A stretch of 64,000 bases of DNA, from NCBI RefSeq assembly GCF_051488685.1, contig NZ_JBPSEH010000001.1:558001-622000 (forward strand), read 5' to 3'. Shown piece after piece: positions 16,400 through 24,531 of the stretch. This stretch comes from Melioribacter sp051488685. GTDB taxonomy: Bacteria > Bacteroidota > Ignavibacteria > Ignavibacteriales > Melioribacteraceae. How positions within the stretch are numbered: position 1 is the first letter of the stretch; the number at the start of each line of letters is the position of its first letter. The notes beneath the pieces were generated by a model. The model saw nothing but the letters and a program-made list of their open reading frames with translations, did no database searches and was not told the DNA's origin. Position numbers and translations under genes: made by a program.

Positions 16400-17681
16400 G
16401 ATAAATTCGTTGCCAATACTACTACGTAACCCCCGTATATTATTAATCGGAGGAGGCATAGTTGCCTTGCAAAAGATAACCGTACTCCTCCAGAATAATA
16501 TCGATTTTTTTGTTATAGCAGAGAAATTTTGCGATGAGTTAAAGAATATGAAATTCAATCGTAAAATAAAATCATTTACAAAGGATGACGCTGAGGGATT
16601 TAATATCATAATCGATGCAACGGGAAATAAAGAAGTTAATCGCCTGCTGAAAGAATTGAAAGAAGAACGTTTCTTTTTACTCAATACGGTAGACGTACCC
16701 GAAGAGTGTGACTTTTATTTTTCTTCACTTCTACTCTACAAAAACCTGAAAATTGCTGTTTCGAGCGATGGTGCAAGTCCAACTTTGACCCAGGTAGTTC
16801 GAGATAAAATAAAGGAGTATTTACCAAATAAACTCGAACAACTGGCAGAAAAAAAATTAAACGAGCGTATTGAAGGCATAATTGATATTGAATCGACAAA
16901 AGCCGAAACGCTACGTTTGTTTGGAAAAGTTTTTATTGTAGGTTGCGGAATCGGGGGGGGCGAACTTCTCACAGTAAAAGCGTACCATATTTTAAAAAAA
17001 GAAATTGATGTAGCAGTTTATGACAATCTTGTCTCCGACGAGATCCTCTCCATTCTTCCTGATAGGGTTGAAAAAATTTATGCGGGCAAGTCGAAAGGAG
17101 ACCATTCAATGACTCAGGAAGAAATAAATCAATTACTGGTAAAATTGGCCTCCGAAGGAAAACATGTCGGACGCCTCAAGAATGGAGACCCTTACATATT
17201 CGGAAGGGGTAGTGAAGAAGCACTTTATCTGATTAATAATAATATTGACGTAGAAGTAGTTCCTGGCATTTCGTCTGTAACTGCTGCTCCGCTACTTGCA
17301 GGTATTCCACCGACTGCACGTAATTTTTCCTCCTCTGTGTCAATAGTTACAGGTCATCTCAAAGGAGGCGAATTCGATTATTCCTGGATCGATCTACTAA
17401 AAAGAAAAAATCACACAACAATTGTGCTAATGGGAGTAACTTACGCCGATAAAATTTCTGCTTATGCAAGAATAAAATCTGTAGACGATTTCACTCCCGT
17501 TGCTGTTATATCTAATGCTGGCAGACCAAATCAAAGTGTGGCCATCGGAACCATATTGGAATTAGAAAGTCTTGCAAAAGAAGCTTCTTCACCGTCAATG
17601 CTGGTTTTTGGTGATGTTGTTAACCTATCTCGGATCTTGCCTCGATATTCTGTAAGCGAGTTAATCAATCAACAAGCATGA
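16392..17681 (+). CDS. cysG: fused siroheme synthase: precorrin-2 dehydrogenase + uroporphyrinogen-III methyltransferase
   Basis: Bifunctional enzyme of 429 residues supplying siroheme to the sulfite reductase encoded next. Residues 1-150 are the NAD-dependent dehydrogenase/ferrochelatase half: LRNPRILLIGGGIVALQKI, then NTVDVPEECDF and AVSSDGASPTLTQVVRDKI. Residues 180-420 are the SAM-dependent methyltransferase half: VGCGIGGGELLTVKA, VYDNLVSD, GRLKNGDPYIFGRGSEE, and VPGISSVTAAPLLAGIPPTAR. The first methyltransferase loop is normally VGAGPGDPELLT; here the PGDP part reads IGGG, encoded by a run of eight G at 16953-16960, yet the frame is kept on both sides. Slightly shorter than enterobacterial CysG. 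Confidence 0.9.
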   Translation: MYKINSLPILLRNPRILLIGGGIVALQKITVLLQNNIDFFVIAEKFCDELKNMKFNRKIKSFTKDDAEGFNIIIDATGNKEVNRLLKELKEERFFLLNTVDVPEECDFYFSSLLLYKNLKIAVSSDGASPTLTQVVRDKIKEYLPNKLEQLAEKKLNERIEGIIDIESTKAETLRLFGKVFIVGCGIGGGELLTVKAYHILKKEIDVAVYDNLVSDEILSILPDRVEKIYAGKSKGDHSMTQEEINQLLVKLASEGKHVGRLKNGDPYIFGRGSEEALYLINNNIDVEVVPGISSVTAAPLLAGIPPTARNFSSSVSIVTGHLKGGEFDYSWIDLLKRKNHTTIVLMGVTYADKISAYARIKSVDDFTPVAVISNAGRPNQSVAIGTILELESLAKEASSPSMLVFGDVVNLSRILPRYSVSELINQQA

Positions 17682-17694
17682 AAGGAGAAAGATA

Positions 17695-19887
17695 ATGAAT
17701 AATGTGCTGGATAAAATTGATATCAATCGCGGTTATGATATCTACAAAGAAATAGAGGAATACGAAACAGTTATTCAGAACTTCCTCGATAAAAAAATTC
17801 ACCCGGAGAGATTCAAAAGCTTCCGTCTCGTTTTTGGTACTTACGGCGTAAGACACCATGACGAGGGAATTCATATGCAACGGATTAAAATCCCCGGCGG
17901 ATTCATTCTTTCAGAACAAATGAAAACGATTGCCGAGCTGACGCAAGATTATGCCGCATCTGGCCATGCCCATATCACGACACGACAGGACATTCAACTT
18001 CATTATGTGTCTTTAGAAAATATTCCCTCGTTGCTAAGACGATTGGCAAAAGTTGGAATTACCACACGGGAAGCTTGCGGCAATAGCATTCGCAATATTA
18101 CAGCTTCTTATCTCAGCGGTATAAATCCAGACGAAATTTTTGATATAGTACCTTACGCTCTCTACTGCACTCGTTACTTCCTGCGTCACCCGCTATCTTC
18201 GACACTACCGCGTAAATTTAAGATCTCCTTTTCGGAAAGCGAGGCCGACTTTGCATACGCCCGGATGCACGATATCGGAGCAATTGCACAAGTTGTTAAT
18301 GGCAAACGAGGCTTCAAAGTTTATGCCGGTGGAGGACTCGGAGCCGTGCCGATGACCGGCCATTTATTGACCGATTTTATAGATGAAGTCAAATTCTATC
18401 TGTTAATAGAATCAGCACTACGAATCTTTCACAGACACGGACGACCAGAAAGAGAAAATCGTAATAAAGCACGAATGAAATTCTTTATATCCAGAATTGG
18501 TTTCGAAAATTTTCAGGAAAAGGTATTTGCCGAGCTGGACTTACTCAAAAAAATCCGAAAGATCGACAGCGATTTAAAAAAATACATTGAAAACTTTCCT
18601 CTCCCATCGCCTACAAAAAACGGAAGAGAAGACAGTTTCCCAAATAACAGAAAAATATCCAGCCCTATCATACGAGAATTTAATGAACTGCCGGAGAGTG
18701 GCAACTGGAATCTCTTTGCCGAAGGAATTATTGAGCAGCGTCAGGACGGCTATCTGGCGCTATTAATTAAACCAGAGCTCGGTAATCTTACACCTGAGGA
18801 ATTCAATACAATCGCTGAACTATCTGATAGATATGGAAGCGGTTATGGTATATTCACACCTACACAAAATATTTTAATTCCCTGGATAAATAAGGAATTA
18901 ATTTATGATGCGTATAATTTTCTCAATGAAAGGTCGTTTTTCAAAAAAGCTTCGGGTTCAACTCGCAACATTGTCTCGTGCCCGGGAGCTTTTTCGTGTA
19001 GACTAGCAGTGACCCACCCTTACAATCTGGCACAGGATATTGGAAAGAACAACGAGGAACTTGGCGGTTTGCGTATTCACATTTCTGGTTGTCCAAATTC
19101 GTGTGGCCAGCATCATATCGGCGATATCGGTCTCTACGGCGCCTCGATTAAAAGCGGCGATCGACTCGCACCACATTACGTTGTTCTTTTAGGCGGAAAT
19201 ATTCATATCGGTAAAATTGGTAAAGTTATCGGCAAAATACCTGCAAGGTTTGCCCATGAATTCGTTTCGAAAGTTGTAAAACTCTGGGAAGAAAATAAAA
19301 AGAATAATGAGCAATTTTACGAATTCGTCGAAAGAATGGGATTCGAGCCATTCAGAAAAATTCTCGCAACATACATGGCATCTCAAAACCTGTCAAACGA
19401 TATATATAAAGAGCCTGGCTTCGAGGAAGATTTCAAAATGGAAGCCGAAAGCAGAGGAGAATGTGCCGGTAGCCTGCTCGACTTGATGGCAATAAACCTC
19501 TTCGATTCGATACGCTATATTTACGAAGCTGAAGACTACATTAAAATTGGCGACATCGACAGTGCACGCAATAAATGTCTCGAAGCGCTATTGCTTTCTT
19601 CCAGAATGTTTGTTTTTCTCGACGGTATCGACTCTGAAAACGAAGACGAAATTCTTAATGAATTTATTGCCAGAATTGTGCCCAGAAAATGGCTCTGCAA
19701 CGATTGGAGCGACCTCAAAAACAGATATTACCAATGGAAAAGCAATTCCAATGCAGATATTACTGAATTATTAAAATATTCGAAAGATTTCGTATACGAT
19801 TGCGATAAATCTTTCGTTCGTCTTCAACCAAACCTTAAAATACAACAATGCGCAAAAATAGAAGGAGAAGTTCATTATGAAAACTGA
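17695..19887 (+). CDS. ferredoxin-type sulfite (or nitrite) reductase with C-terminal helical extension
   Basis: Siroheme/4Fe-4S reductase of 730 residues. Two repeated ferredoxin-reductase-like halves are present, the first with ATGHAHITTRQDIQLHYV-like and ACGNSIRNITAS motifs near residues 90-145. The cluster ligands are CPGAFSC (C-x5-C) near residue 427 and GCPNSCGQHH (C-x3-C) near residue 467. Siblings in this family are 500-600 residues long. Here about 155 extra residues (575-730) form a helical, Cys-containing tail resembling HEPN-like helical domains. Position between cysG and tusA and absence of a CysJ flavoprotein point to ferredoxin-driven reduction of sulfite to sulfide. AAAGGAG precedes the ATG. 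Confidence 0.88.
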   Translation: MNNVLDKIDINRGYDIYKEIEEYETVIQNFLDKKIHPERFKSFRLVFGTYGVRHHDEGIHMQRIKIPGGFILSEQMKTIAELTQDYAASGHAHITTRQDIQLHYVSLENIPSLLRRLAKVGITTREACGNSIRNITASYLSGINPDEIFDIVPYALYCTRYFLRHPLSSTLPRKFKISFSESEADFAYARMHDIGAIAQVVNGKRGFKVYAGGGLGAVPMTGHLLTDFIDEVKFYLLIESALRIFHRHGRPERENRNKARMKFFISRIGFENFQEKVFAELDLLKKIRKIDSDLKKYIENFPLPSPTKNGREDSFPNNRKISSPIIREFNELPESGNWNLFAEGIIEQRQDGYLALLIKPELGNLTPEEFNTIAELSDRYGSGYGIFTPTQNILIPWINKELIYDAYNFLNERSFFKKASGSTRNIVSCPGAFSCRLAVTHPYNLAQDIGKNNEELGGLRIHISGCPNSCGQHHIGDIGLYGASIKSGDRLAPHYVVLLGGNIHIGKIGKVIGKIPARFAHEFVSKVVKLWEENKKNNEQFYEFVERMGFEPFRKILATYMASQNLSNDIYKEPGFEEDFKMEAESRGECAGSLLDLMAINLFDSIRYIYEAEDYIKIGDIDSARNKCLEALLLSSRMFVFLDGIDSENEDEILNEFIARIVPRKWLCNDWSDLKNRYYQWKSNSNADITELLKYSKDFVYDCDKSFVRLQPNLKIQQCAKIEGEVHYEN

Positions 19888-20131
19888 ACTCAACACTTCA
19901 ACTCACATCCTGGATTTAAGTGGAGTTGCTTGCCCTATAAATTATTTAAAAGCAAAATTAAAACTCGAAGAAATTCAAGCTGGCGAATATCTTGAAATAA
20001 TTCTCGACGATGGCCAACCGATTAAAAATGTTCCTCTCTCCCTACAGCAGGATGGGCATGAAATTACGAAAAAAGAAAAATTTAACGAGAATCAATGGAA
20101 AATAATCGTCAAAAAAGAGGCACAAGGTTGA
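19877..20131 (+). CDS. TusA-like sulfur carrier protein
   Basis: Protein of 84 residues with the TusA fold pattern: LDLSGVACPINYLKAKLKLEEI, then LEIILDDGQPIKNVPLSLQQDGHEI and a C-terminal WKIIVKKE strand. The persulfide-carrying cysteine is at about residue 18. The classical CPxP motif reads CPIN, with the second proline replaced. Start overlaps the sulfite reductase gene by 11 bases and has GAAGGAG upstream. As last gene of the operon it could collect sulfide sulfur made by the reductase. A second TusA-like gene of the same subgroup sits at 24303-24530. Confidence 0.85.
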   Translation: MKTELNTSTHILDLSGVACPINYLKAKLKLEEIQAGEYLEIILDDGQPIKNVPLSLQQDGHEITKKEKFNENQWKIIVKKEAQG

Positions 20132-20156
20132 CTTTAATTTAGTAATTAGGTATAAT
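20128..20156 (+). promoter_or_regulatory. promoter of Rrf2-cysK-metY operon
   Basis: TTGACT at 20128-20133 overlapping the tusA stop, a 17-base spacer, and a perfect TATAAT at 20151-20156. Transcription would start near 20163. It makes the second sulfur operon an independent unit and supports the regulator start at 20188 rather than 20176. Confidence 0.68.
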
Positions 20157-20158
20157 TG

Positions 20159-20182
20159 CTACCAATAAGATTAAAATGGTAG
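20159..20182 (+). promoter_or_regulatory. inverted repeat, candidate Rrf2 operator
   Basis: CTACCA (20159-20164) and TGGTAG (20177-20182) form a perfect 6-base inverted repeat with a 12-base AT-rich spacer. It starts 2 bases after the -10 box and covers the expected transcription start, just ahead of the Rrf2-type regulator gene. Position fits autorepression; no experiment or comparison supports it yet. Confidence 0.5.
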
Positions 20183-20187
20183 TGTAT

Positions 20188-20628
20188 ATGAAACTTTCAA
20201 CACGCAGTCGTTATGGAGTCAAAATTTTGTTAGAAATTGCAATAGCTAATGCAAATACAACAAGGGGAGAAAATGTGCCGGTAACAATAAAAGATATCGC
20301 CGTAAAACAAAAAATATCTGAAAAATATTTGAGTAAATTGATAATTACACTTAAAGGTGCAGGCTTGATTAAATCATTTAGAGGTACAAATGGCGGATAT
20401 CTTCTTGCACGGCAACCTTCGGAAATCAATATGCTAAATGTGGTCAAAGTGCTGGAAGGCGATTTATTGATTTCAGAAGTCTCGAGGTCGGATAATTACT
20501 GTCCAGTAGAGAATATGTGGGTAGGTTTACGCTCGAATATAGAAGACTATTTAAGAAACATAAATCTTAACGACTTACTCGAAGATTACACAAAGCATAA
20601 TACAAAAGCGATTTCATTTGAAATATGA
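20188..20628 (+). CDS. Rrf2 family transcriptional regulator, CymR-like
   Basis: DNA-binding regulator of 146 residues. The winged helix-turn-helix opens MKLSTRSRYGVKILLEIA, with the recognition region QKISEKYLSKLIITLKGAGLIKSFRGTNGGYLLAR, all standard for Rrf2 proteins. IscR-type members ligate an Fe-S cluster with three clustered Cys; here only one Cys (NYCPVENMW) is present, so a cluster sensor is unlikely. CymR of firmicutes, which senses O-acetylserine through CysK, is the closer model. This gene directly overlaps cysK (ATGA), which strengthens that analogy. An upstream in-frame ATG at 20176 lies within the inverted repeat and close to the transcription start, so 20188 is preferred. Confidence 0.87.
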   Translation: MKLSTRSRYGVKILLEIAIANANTTRGENVPVTIKDIAVKQKISEKYLSKLIITLKGAGLIKSFRGTNGGYLLARQPSEINMLNVVKVLEGDLLISEVSRSDNYCPVENMWVGLRSNIEDYLRNINLNDLLEDYTKHNTKAISFEI

Positions 20629-21587
20629 AAATAGCTGAAAACATTACAAAGTTAGTTGGCAAAACACCGCTTGTATATATAAATAAAATTACACAGAATG
20701 CATATGCACGGGTGGCAGCCAAGCTGGAAGCCTTTAATCCTGGAGGCTCGGTTAAAGACAGAATTGGACTGGCTATGATCGAAGATGCCGAAGATAAAGG
20801 AATTTTAAAACCTGGTAGTTTGATAATCGAACCAACATCAGGAAATACAGGATTAGCTCTGGCATACGTCGCAGCCGCAAAAGGTTATAGAGTAATCATT
20901 ACCATGCCGGAAAGCATGAGTATTGAAAGAAGAAAAATACTTGAACTATTCGGAGCGGAAGTTATTCTTACTCCTGCCGAAAAAGGCATGAGCGGTTCGA
21001 TAGAAAAAGCTGAGGAGTTACTCAAGAAGTATCCAGACGCTTTTATGCCGTATCAATTCCGCAACAATGCAAATCCGGAAATTCACCGTCGTACTACTGC
21101 GCTTGAAATCTGGAACGATACCGACGGTAAAGTTGATATTTTTGTCGCTGGTGTTGGAACTGGCGGCACAATTACTGGTGTGGCAGAAATTCTAAAATCT
21201 AAAAAACCAGAGATAAAAATTGTAGCTGTTGAACCTGCGAGTTCTCCGGTTTTATCTGGTGGTAAACCCGGACCTCATATGATACAGGGTATTGGTGCAG
21301 GATTTATACCCGAAGTGCTCAACACTGAAATTATCGACGAAATAATACAGGTCAAGAACGAAGAAGCAATTCGAACGAGCAAAAGAATAATTGCCGAGGA
21401 AGGAATTCTTGCTGGCATATCGAGCGGTGCCGCAATGTATGCAGCGCTAAAGCTTGCTGAATTGCCCGAAAACAAGGACAAATTAATCGTAGTTATTTTC
21501 CCGGATACAGGTGAAAGATATTTATCGCTCTCATTCTTTTCTAATAACAATGGAGTAAATTATGAAACTGACAATCAACGGCAATAA
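20625..21587 (+). CDS. cysK: cysteine synthase
   Basis: PLP enzyme of 320 residues that makes cysteine from O-acetylserine and sulfide. The PLP lysine is in NPGGSVKDRIGLAMIEDAE near residue 41; the substrate loop PTSGNTGLALA near residue 70; GVGTGGTITG binds the PLP phosphate; and the C-terminal serine motif ISSGAA is present. It starts within the stop of the Rrf2 gene (ATGA). The carrier-protein gene begins 25 bases before its stop. It might use free sulfide, or a carrier thiocarboxylate like mycobacterial CysM with CysO; sequence alone does not decide. Confidence 0.93.
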   Translation: MKIAENITKLVGKTPLVYINKITQNAYARVAAKLEAFNPGGSVKDRIGLAMIEDAEDKGILKPGSLIIEPTSGNTGLALAYVAAAKGYRVIITMPESMSIERRKILELFGAEVILTPAEKGMSGSIEKAEELLKKYPDAFMPYQFRNNANPEIHRRTTALEIWNDTDGKVDIFVAGVGTGGTITGVAEILKSKKPEIKIVAVEPASSPVLSGGKPGPHMIQGIGAGFIPEVLNTEIIDEIIQVKNEEAIRTSKRIIAEEGILAGISSGAAMYAALKLAELPENKDKLIVVIFPDTGERYLSLSFFSNNNGVNYETDNQRQ

Positions 21588-21780
21588 TGAAAATATAGAG
21601 AAAGATAAATTAACCGTCTCTGAACTTCTAAAACTTAAAAACGTAGAAATGCCCGAGATGGTTTCTGTCGAGTTAAATGGCGAAATACTTGACAGAGAAA
21701 AATACGACTCTACCGAACTGCAAGATTCTGATGTAATTGAATTTCTTTACTTTATGGGTGGAGGTAAAATTGAATTTTGA
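21562..21780 (+). CDS. ThiS/MoaD-like sulfur carrier protein with tail after Gly-Gly (HcyS-like)
   Basis: Ubiquitin-like carrier of 72 residues: MKLTINGNNENI, central LTVSELL, VSVELNGEILDREKY, ending DSDVIEFLYFMGGGKIEF. ThiS and MoaD normally end in the Gly-Gly that becomes a thiocarboxylate. Here the Gly run at 66-68 is followed by Lys-Ile-Glu-Phe, so the tail must be cut before activation. A JAMM protease gene (24532) and a ThiF-type adenylyltransferase gene (23015) lie in the same operon, and metY follows at once. This is the set HcyS/HcyD/HcyF/MetY of thiocarboxylate-dependent homocysteine synthesis. The gene overlaps cysK by 26 bases and metY by 11. Confidence 0.85.
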   Translation: MKLTINGNNENIEKDKLTVSELLKLKNVEMPEMVSVELNGEILDREKYDSTELQDSDVIEFLYFMGGGKIEF

Positions 21781-23005
21781 AACTGCGGCAATTCATGCCG
21801 GGAAATTATTAATTGAAAAAACTGGTGCCACACAAGTCCCGATTTATCAAAGTGCTTCGTTTGCTTACGAAACGGCAAGCGATATTGCAAGTGTGTTTCA
21901 AGGCAGACAGTTCGGTTATCTCTATTCGCGAATTACTAATCCAACAATAACAACTTTCGAACTCAGAATGAATGCACTCGAAGATGGCATTGGAGCTATA
22001 GCTACTTCTTCTGGAATGTCTGCCATTGCTACAGTGATTTTTACTCTTGCCGAAAATGGTAGTGAAATCGTTGCTTCAAAGTCTCTTTTCGGAGGCACCT
22101 ATATTTTCTTTAATGAAATTTTAAATTACTCTGGTATTAATGTAAAATACGCTGACTTCAATTCACCAGCTGAAATCGAGAAATCTATAAACGACAAAAC
22201 ACGCCTAATATTTCTTGAATCGATCAGCAATCCGAAACTTGAAATTTATGACCTCAAAAAAGTTTCTGATCTTGGACATAAATATAATCTTCCTGTTGTA
22301 ACAGACAACACATTAACCACGCCTTATTTATGGCGTGCAAAAGAATATGGGGCCGACGTAATAATTCACTCTGCTACTAAGTTTATTACCGGAAATGGTA
22401 CGGCAGTTGGCGGTATTTTAATTGATACTGGGAATTATAATTGGGAGTTACATCCATCACCTAAAATAAAATCGCTTATCGAAAAGGCTGGCTCCTTTGC
22501 ATTTATAGCGGCAGCTCGTTCAAAAGTATATCAAAATTTTGGCTTCGCACCTGCTCCACAAAATGTATTTTTTCACCTTCTGGGACTGGAGACTTTAGCT
22601 TTAAGAGTGGAAAAACATTGTTTTAATGCCTCGAAACTTGCTGAATTTTTATTGAAACATCATAAAATTAAATCGGTTAATTATCCCGGGCTTAAAGATA
22701 ATAGATACTATCAATTGGGCAAGAACCAGTTTAATAATCGATTCGGAGGATTAATTACAATTGAGTTAAATACAAAAGAAGATTGTTTTCGTTTAATTGA
22801 TAATCTTAAATACACAAAGAATTCTGCCAATCTTGGAGACTGTCGCACTCTCATTATTCATCCTGAGTCTACAATCTATTCAAATTGCAGTCAGGAAGAA
22901 AAAGAGAATGCAGGTGTTACATCGTCCTTAGTTCGGATTTCTGTTGGTATTGAAAATATTGACGACATAATTGAAGACTTCAGCAATGCACTCGACAAAA
23001 TTTAA
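21770..23005 (+). CDS. metY: O-acetylhomoserine sulfhydrylase (homocysteine synthase)
   Basis: Cys/Met metabolism PLP enzyme, 411 residues. PLP lysine is in IIHSATKFITGNGTAVGG near residue 200; other motifs are QVPIYQSASFAYETA, YSRITNPTITTFE, and TSSLVRISVGIENIDDIIEDF at the end. The start is TTG at 21770-21772: it gives the family-like N-terminus NFETAAIHAGKL and has GGAGGT (21760-21765) directly ahead. An upstream TTG at 21737 adds residues foreign to the family. The ribosome site and start are carved into the last codons of the sulfur-carrier gene. Probably takes sulfur from the carrier thiocarboxylate to make homocysteine. Confidence 0.9.
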   Translation: MNFETAAIHAGKLLIEKTGATQVPIYQSASFAYETASDIASVFQGRQFGYLYSRITNPTITTFELRMNALEDGIGAIATSSGMSAIATVIFTLAENGSEIVASKSLFGGTYIFFNEILNYSGINVKYADFNSPAEIEKSINDKTRLIFLESISNPKLEIYDLKKVSDLGHKYNLPVVTDNTLTTPYLWRAKEYGADVIIHSATKFITGNGTAVGGILIDTGNYNWELHPSPKIKSLIEKAGSFAFIAAARSKVYQNFGFAPAPQNVFFHLLGLETLALRVEKHCFNASKLAEFLLKHHKIKSVNYPGLKDNRYYQLGKNQFNNRFGGLITIELNTKEDCFRLIDNLKYTKNSANLGDCRTLIIHPESTIYSNCSQEEKENAGVTSSLVRISVGIENIDDIIEDFSNALDKI

Positions 23006-23014
23006 GAGGATAAA

Positions 23015-23815
23015 ATGAATTTCACAGAAGAACAAATATATCGATATAGCAGGAACATAATTCTAAAAGAAGTAGGGGGAAAAGGACAGGAAAAGTTACT
23101 CAATTCGAGAGTACTTGTCATTGGTGCTGGTGGACTCGGTTCTCCCTTACTTCTCTACCTTGCTGCAGCAGGAGTAGGAACACTCGGGATTATCGACAGC
23201 GACGTTGTCGACCTGAGTAATCTCCAGCGACAGGTTATCCATTTTACAGACGATCTGAACAGATCAAAAGTAGAATCCGCTGCTGAAAAAATTTCTCGTA
23301 TCAATCCGGATGTAAAAGTAATTCCTCACAAGGTCAGACTCGATTCTACAAACATCGAAGAAATTATCAAAGACTACGACTTCATTATCGACGGAACAGA
23401 CAATTTTCCTACTAAATTTTTAATTAACGATGCATGTGTTATGCACGGAAAATCTTTTTCACATGCGGGCATACTTCGATTCGAAGGACAAACCTTCACA
23501 CATATTCCAGGCAGCATGTGTTACAGATGTATTTTCAAAGAACCACCTCCCAAGGGTGTAGTGCCAACATGTAGTGAAGCCGGCATTCTAGGCGCTGTGG
23601 CAGGTGTTATCGGAAGCATTCAAGCAGTTGAAACGCTAAAATATCTAATCGGTGCTGGAGATTTATTGACCAATCGACTCCTTACATTCAATGCTCTCAA
23701 AGGAAGTTTCAGAGAAGTTAAACTCAACAAAAATAAAAATTGCCCGCTCTGTGGAGAAAATCCGACTATTACCGTACTTACTGATTACGAACAACCAGCG
23801 TGCGATTTAAAGTGA
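23015..23815 (+). CDS. ThiF/MoeB/HcyF-type sulfur-carrier adenylyltransferase
   Basis: E1-like enzyme of 266 residues that adenylates the C-terminal glycine of the sulfur carrier. The N-terminal YSRNIILKEVGGKGQEKL, the ATP-binding GAGGLGSPLLLYLAAAGVG near residues 37-55, and DVVDLSNLQRQVIHF are standard. The second half has the DGTDNFPTKFLINDAC loop and GSMCYRCIFKEPPP. Two Cys pairs (CYRC and CPLC near the C-terminus) make the structural zinc site. There is no rhodanese domain as found in MOCS3/MoeBR proteins. Within this operon its partner is most likely the carrier at 21562. Moonlighting for thiamine or molybdopterin synthesis cannot be excluded. Confidence 0.9.
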   Translation: MNFTEEQIYRYSRNIILKEVGGKGQEKLLNSRVLVIGAGGLGSPLLLYLAAAGVGTLGIIDSDVVDLSNLQRQVIHFTDDLNRSKVESAAEKISRINPDVKVIPHKVRLDSTNIEEIIKDYDFIIDGTDNFPTKFLINDACVMHGKSFSHAGILRFEGQTFTHIPGSMCYRCIFKEPPPKGVVPTCSEAGILGAVAGVIGSIQAVETLKYLIGAGDLLTNRLLTFNALKGSFREVKLNKNKNCPLCGENPTITVLTDYEQPACDLK

Positions 23816-23826
23816 GGAACAGGGAA

Positions 23827-24306
23827 ATGGCTAATAAAAAGAAAATATCAATAGTTCTTTTCAGCGGCGACTTCGACAGAGCTATTGCAGCTTTTACAAT
23901 AGCTTCTGGAGCTGCCGCAGTTAATTACGAAGTCAACCTTTTCTTTACATTCTGGGGCTTAAATACAATCAAACAAAAGAAAGGCAGAAGCGCAATCGGC
24001 AAAGGTTTTCTTGCGAGAGCCTTTAATTTTCTGATGGGAGGTTTTAAGAACCTACCCCTCAGCAGATTTAACTTCGCCGGTATCAGTCCTAAAATTATGA
24101 CCGGAATGATGAAAAAAAGAAACGTTGCTACTCTTAATGAACTTATAAACGCTGCTATTCAATTAAAAGCAAATTTTTATGCCTGTGAAATGTCGATGAA
24201 TATTCTGGGTTTGAAAAAGGAAGACTTCATTCCCGAAATAAAAGAAGTCCTGGGTGTAGCTAAATTTCTAAATTTATCAGAAGACGGAGAAATTTTATTT
24301 ATATGA
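23827..24306 (+). CDS. DsrE/DsrF-like protein (DsrE_2 type)
   Basis: Protein of 159 residues of the DsrE-like superfamily, DsrE_2 branch. Markers are ISIVLFSGDFDRAIAAFTIASGAAA at the start, FFTFWGLN near residue 47, and YACEMSMNILGL with the conserved Cys near residue 128. Such proteins exchange sulfane sulfur with TusA-like partners, and a TusA gene follows with a 4-base overlap. The start is the ATG at 23827 behind GGAACAGGGAA; the frame is open further back to 23800 but that overlaps the previous gene without a ribosome site. Likely relays sulfur to the carrier-activation step. Confidence 0.84.
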   Translation: MANKKKISIVLFSGDFDRAIAAFTIASGAAAVNYEVNLFFTFWGLNTIKQKKGRSAIGKGFLARAFNFLMGGFKNLPLSRFNFAGISPKIMTGMMKKRNVATLNELINAAIQLKANFYACEMSMNILGLKKEDFIPEIKEVLGVAKFLNLSEDGEILFI

Positions 24307-24530
24307 AAAAATATAAACTCGACATAACCAAAGACCATTGTCCGATGACCTTTGTAAAAACGAAGCTTGAATTAGAAAAACTTTCGAGCGGCGAGATACT
24401 CGAAGTAATTCTTAAAGAAGGCGAGCCTTTGGAAAACGTGCCTCGTACAGCCGAAGAACAGGGAAATAAAGTGATCGAAATAAAACACATTCAAGACGAT
24501 ATCTATCTCGTGACAATTCAAAAGGGATGA
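24303..24530 (+). CDS. TusA-like sulfur carrier protein, second copy
   Basis: Protein of 75 residues: LDITKDHCPMTFVKTKLELEKLSSGEILEVIL, then GEPLENVPRTAEEQGNKVIEI and a final beta strand. The sulfur-carrying Cys is residue 13. The motif reads CPMT instead of CPxP, as in the subgroup with CP(M/Y)TFV-type motifs. It overlaps the DsrE-like gene by ATGA and is followed after one base by the JAMM protease gene, so all three are tightly coupled. A dedicated sulfur relay to the HcyS-like carrier is the likely job. Confidence 0.85.
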   Translation: MKKYKLDITKDHCPMTFVKTKLELEKLSSGEILEVILKEGEPLENVPRTAEEQGNKVIEIKHIQDDIYLVTIQKG

Positions 24531-24531
24531 T

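Noticed and set aside
16920..16990. Frameshift in cysG at the G run
   Set aside because: Conserved residues of the methyltransferase domain are in the same frame on both sides (VFIVGCG before, ELLTVKA after), so the gene is intact.
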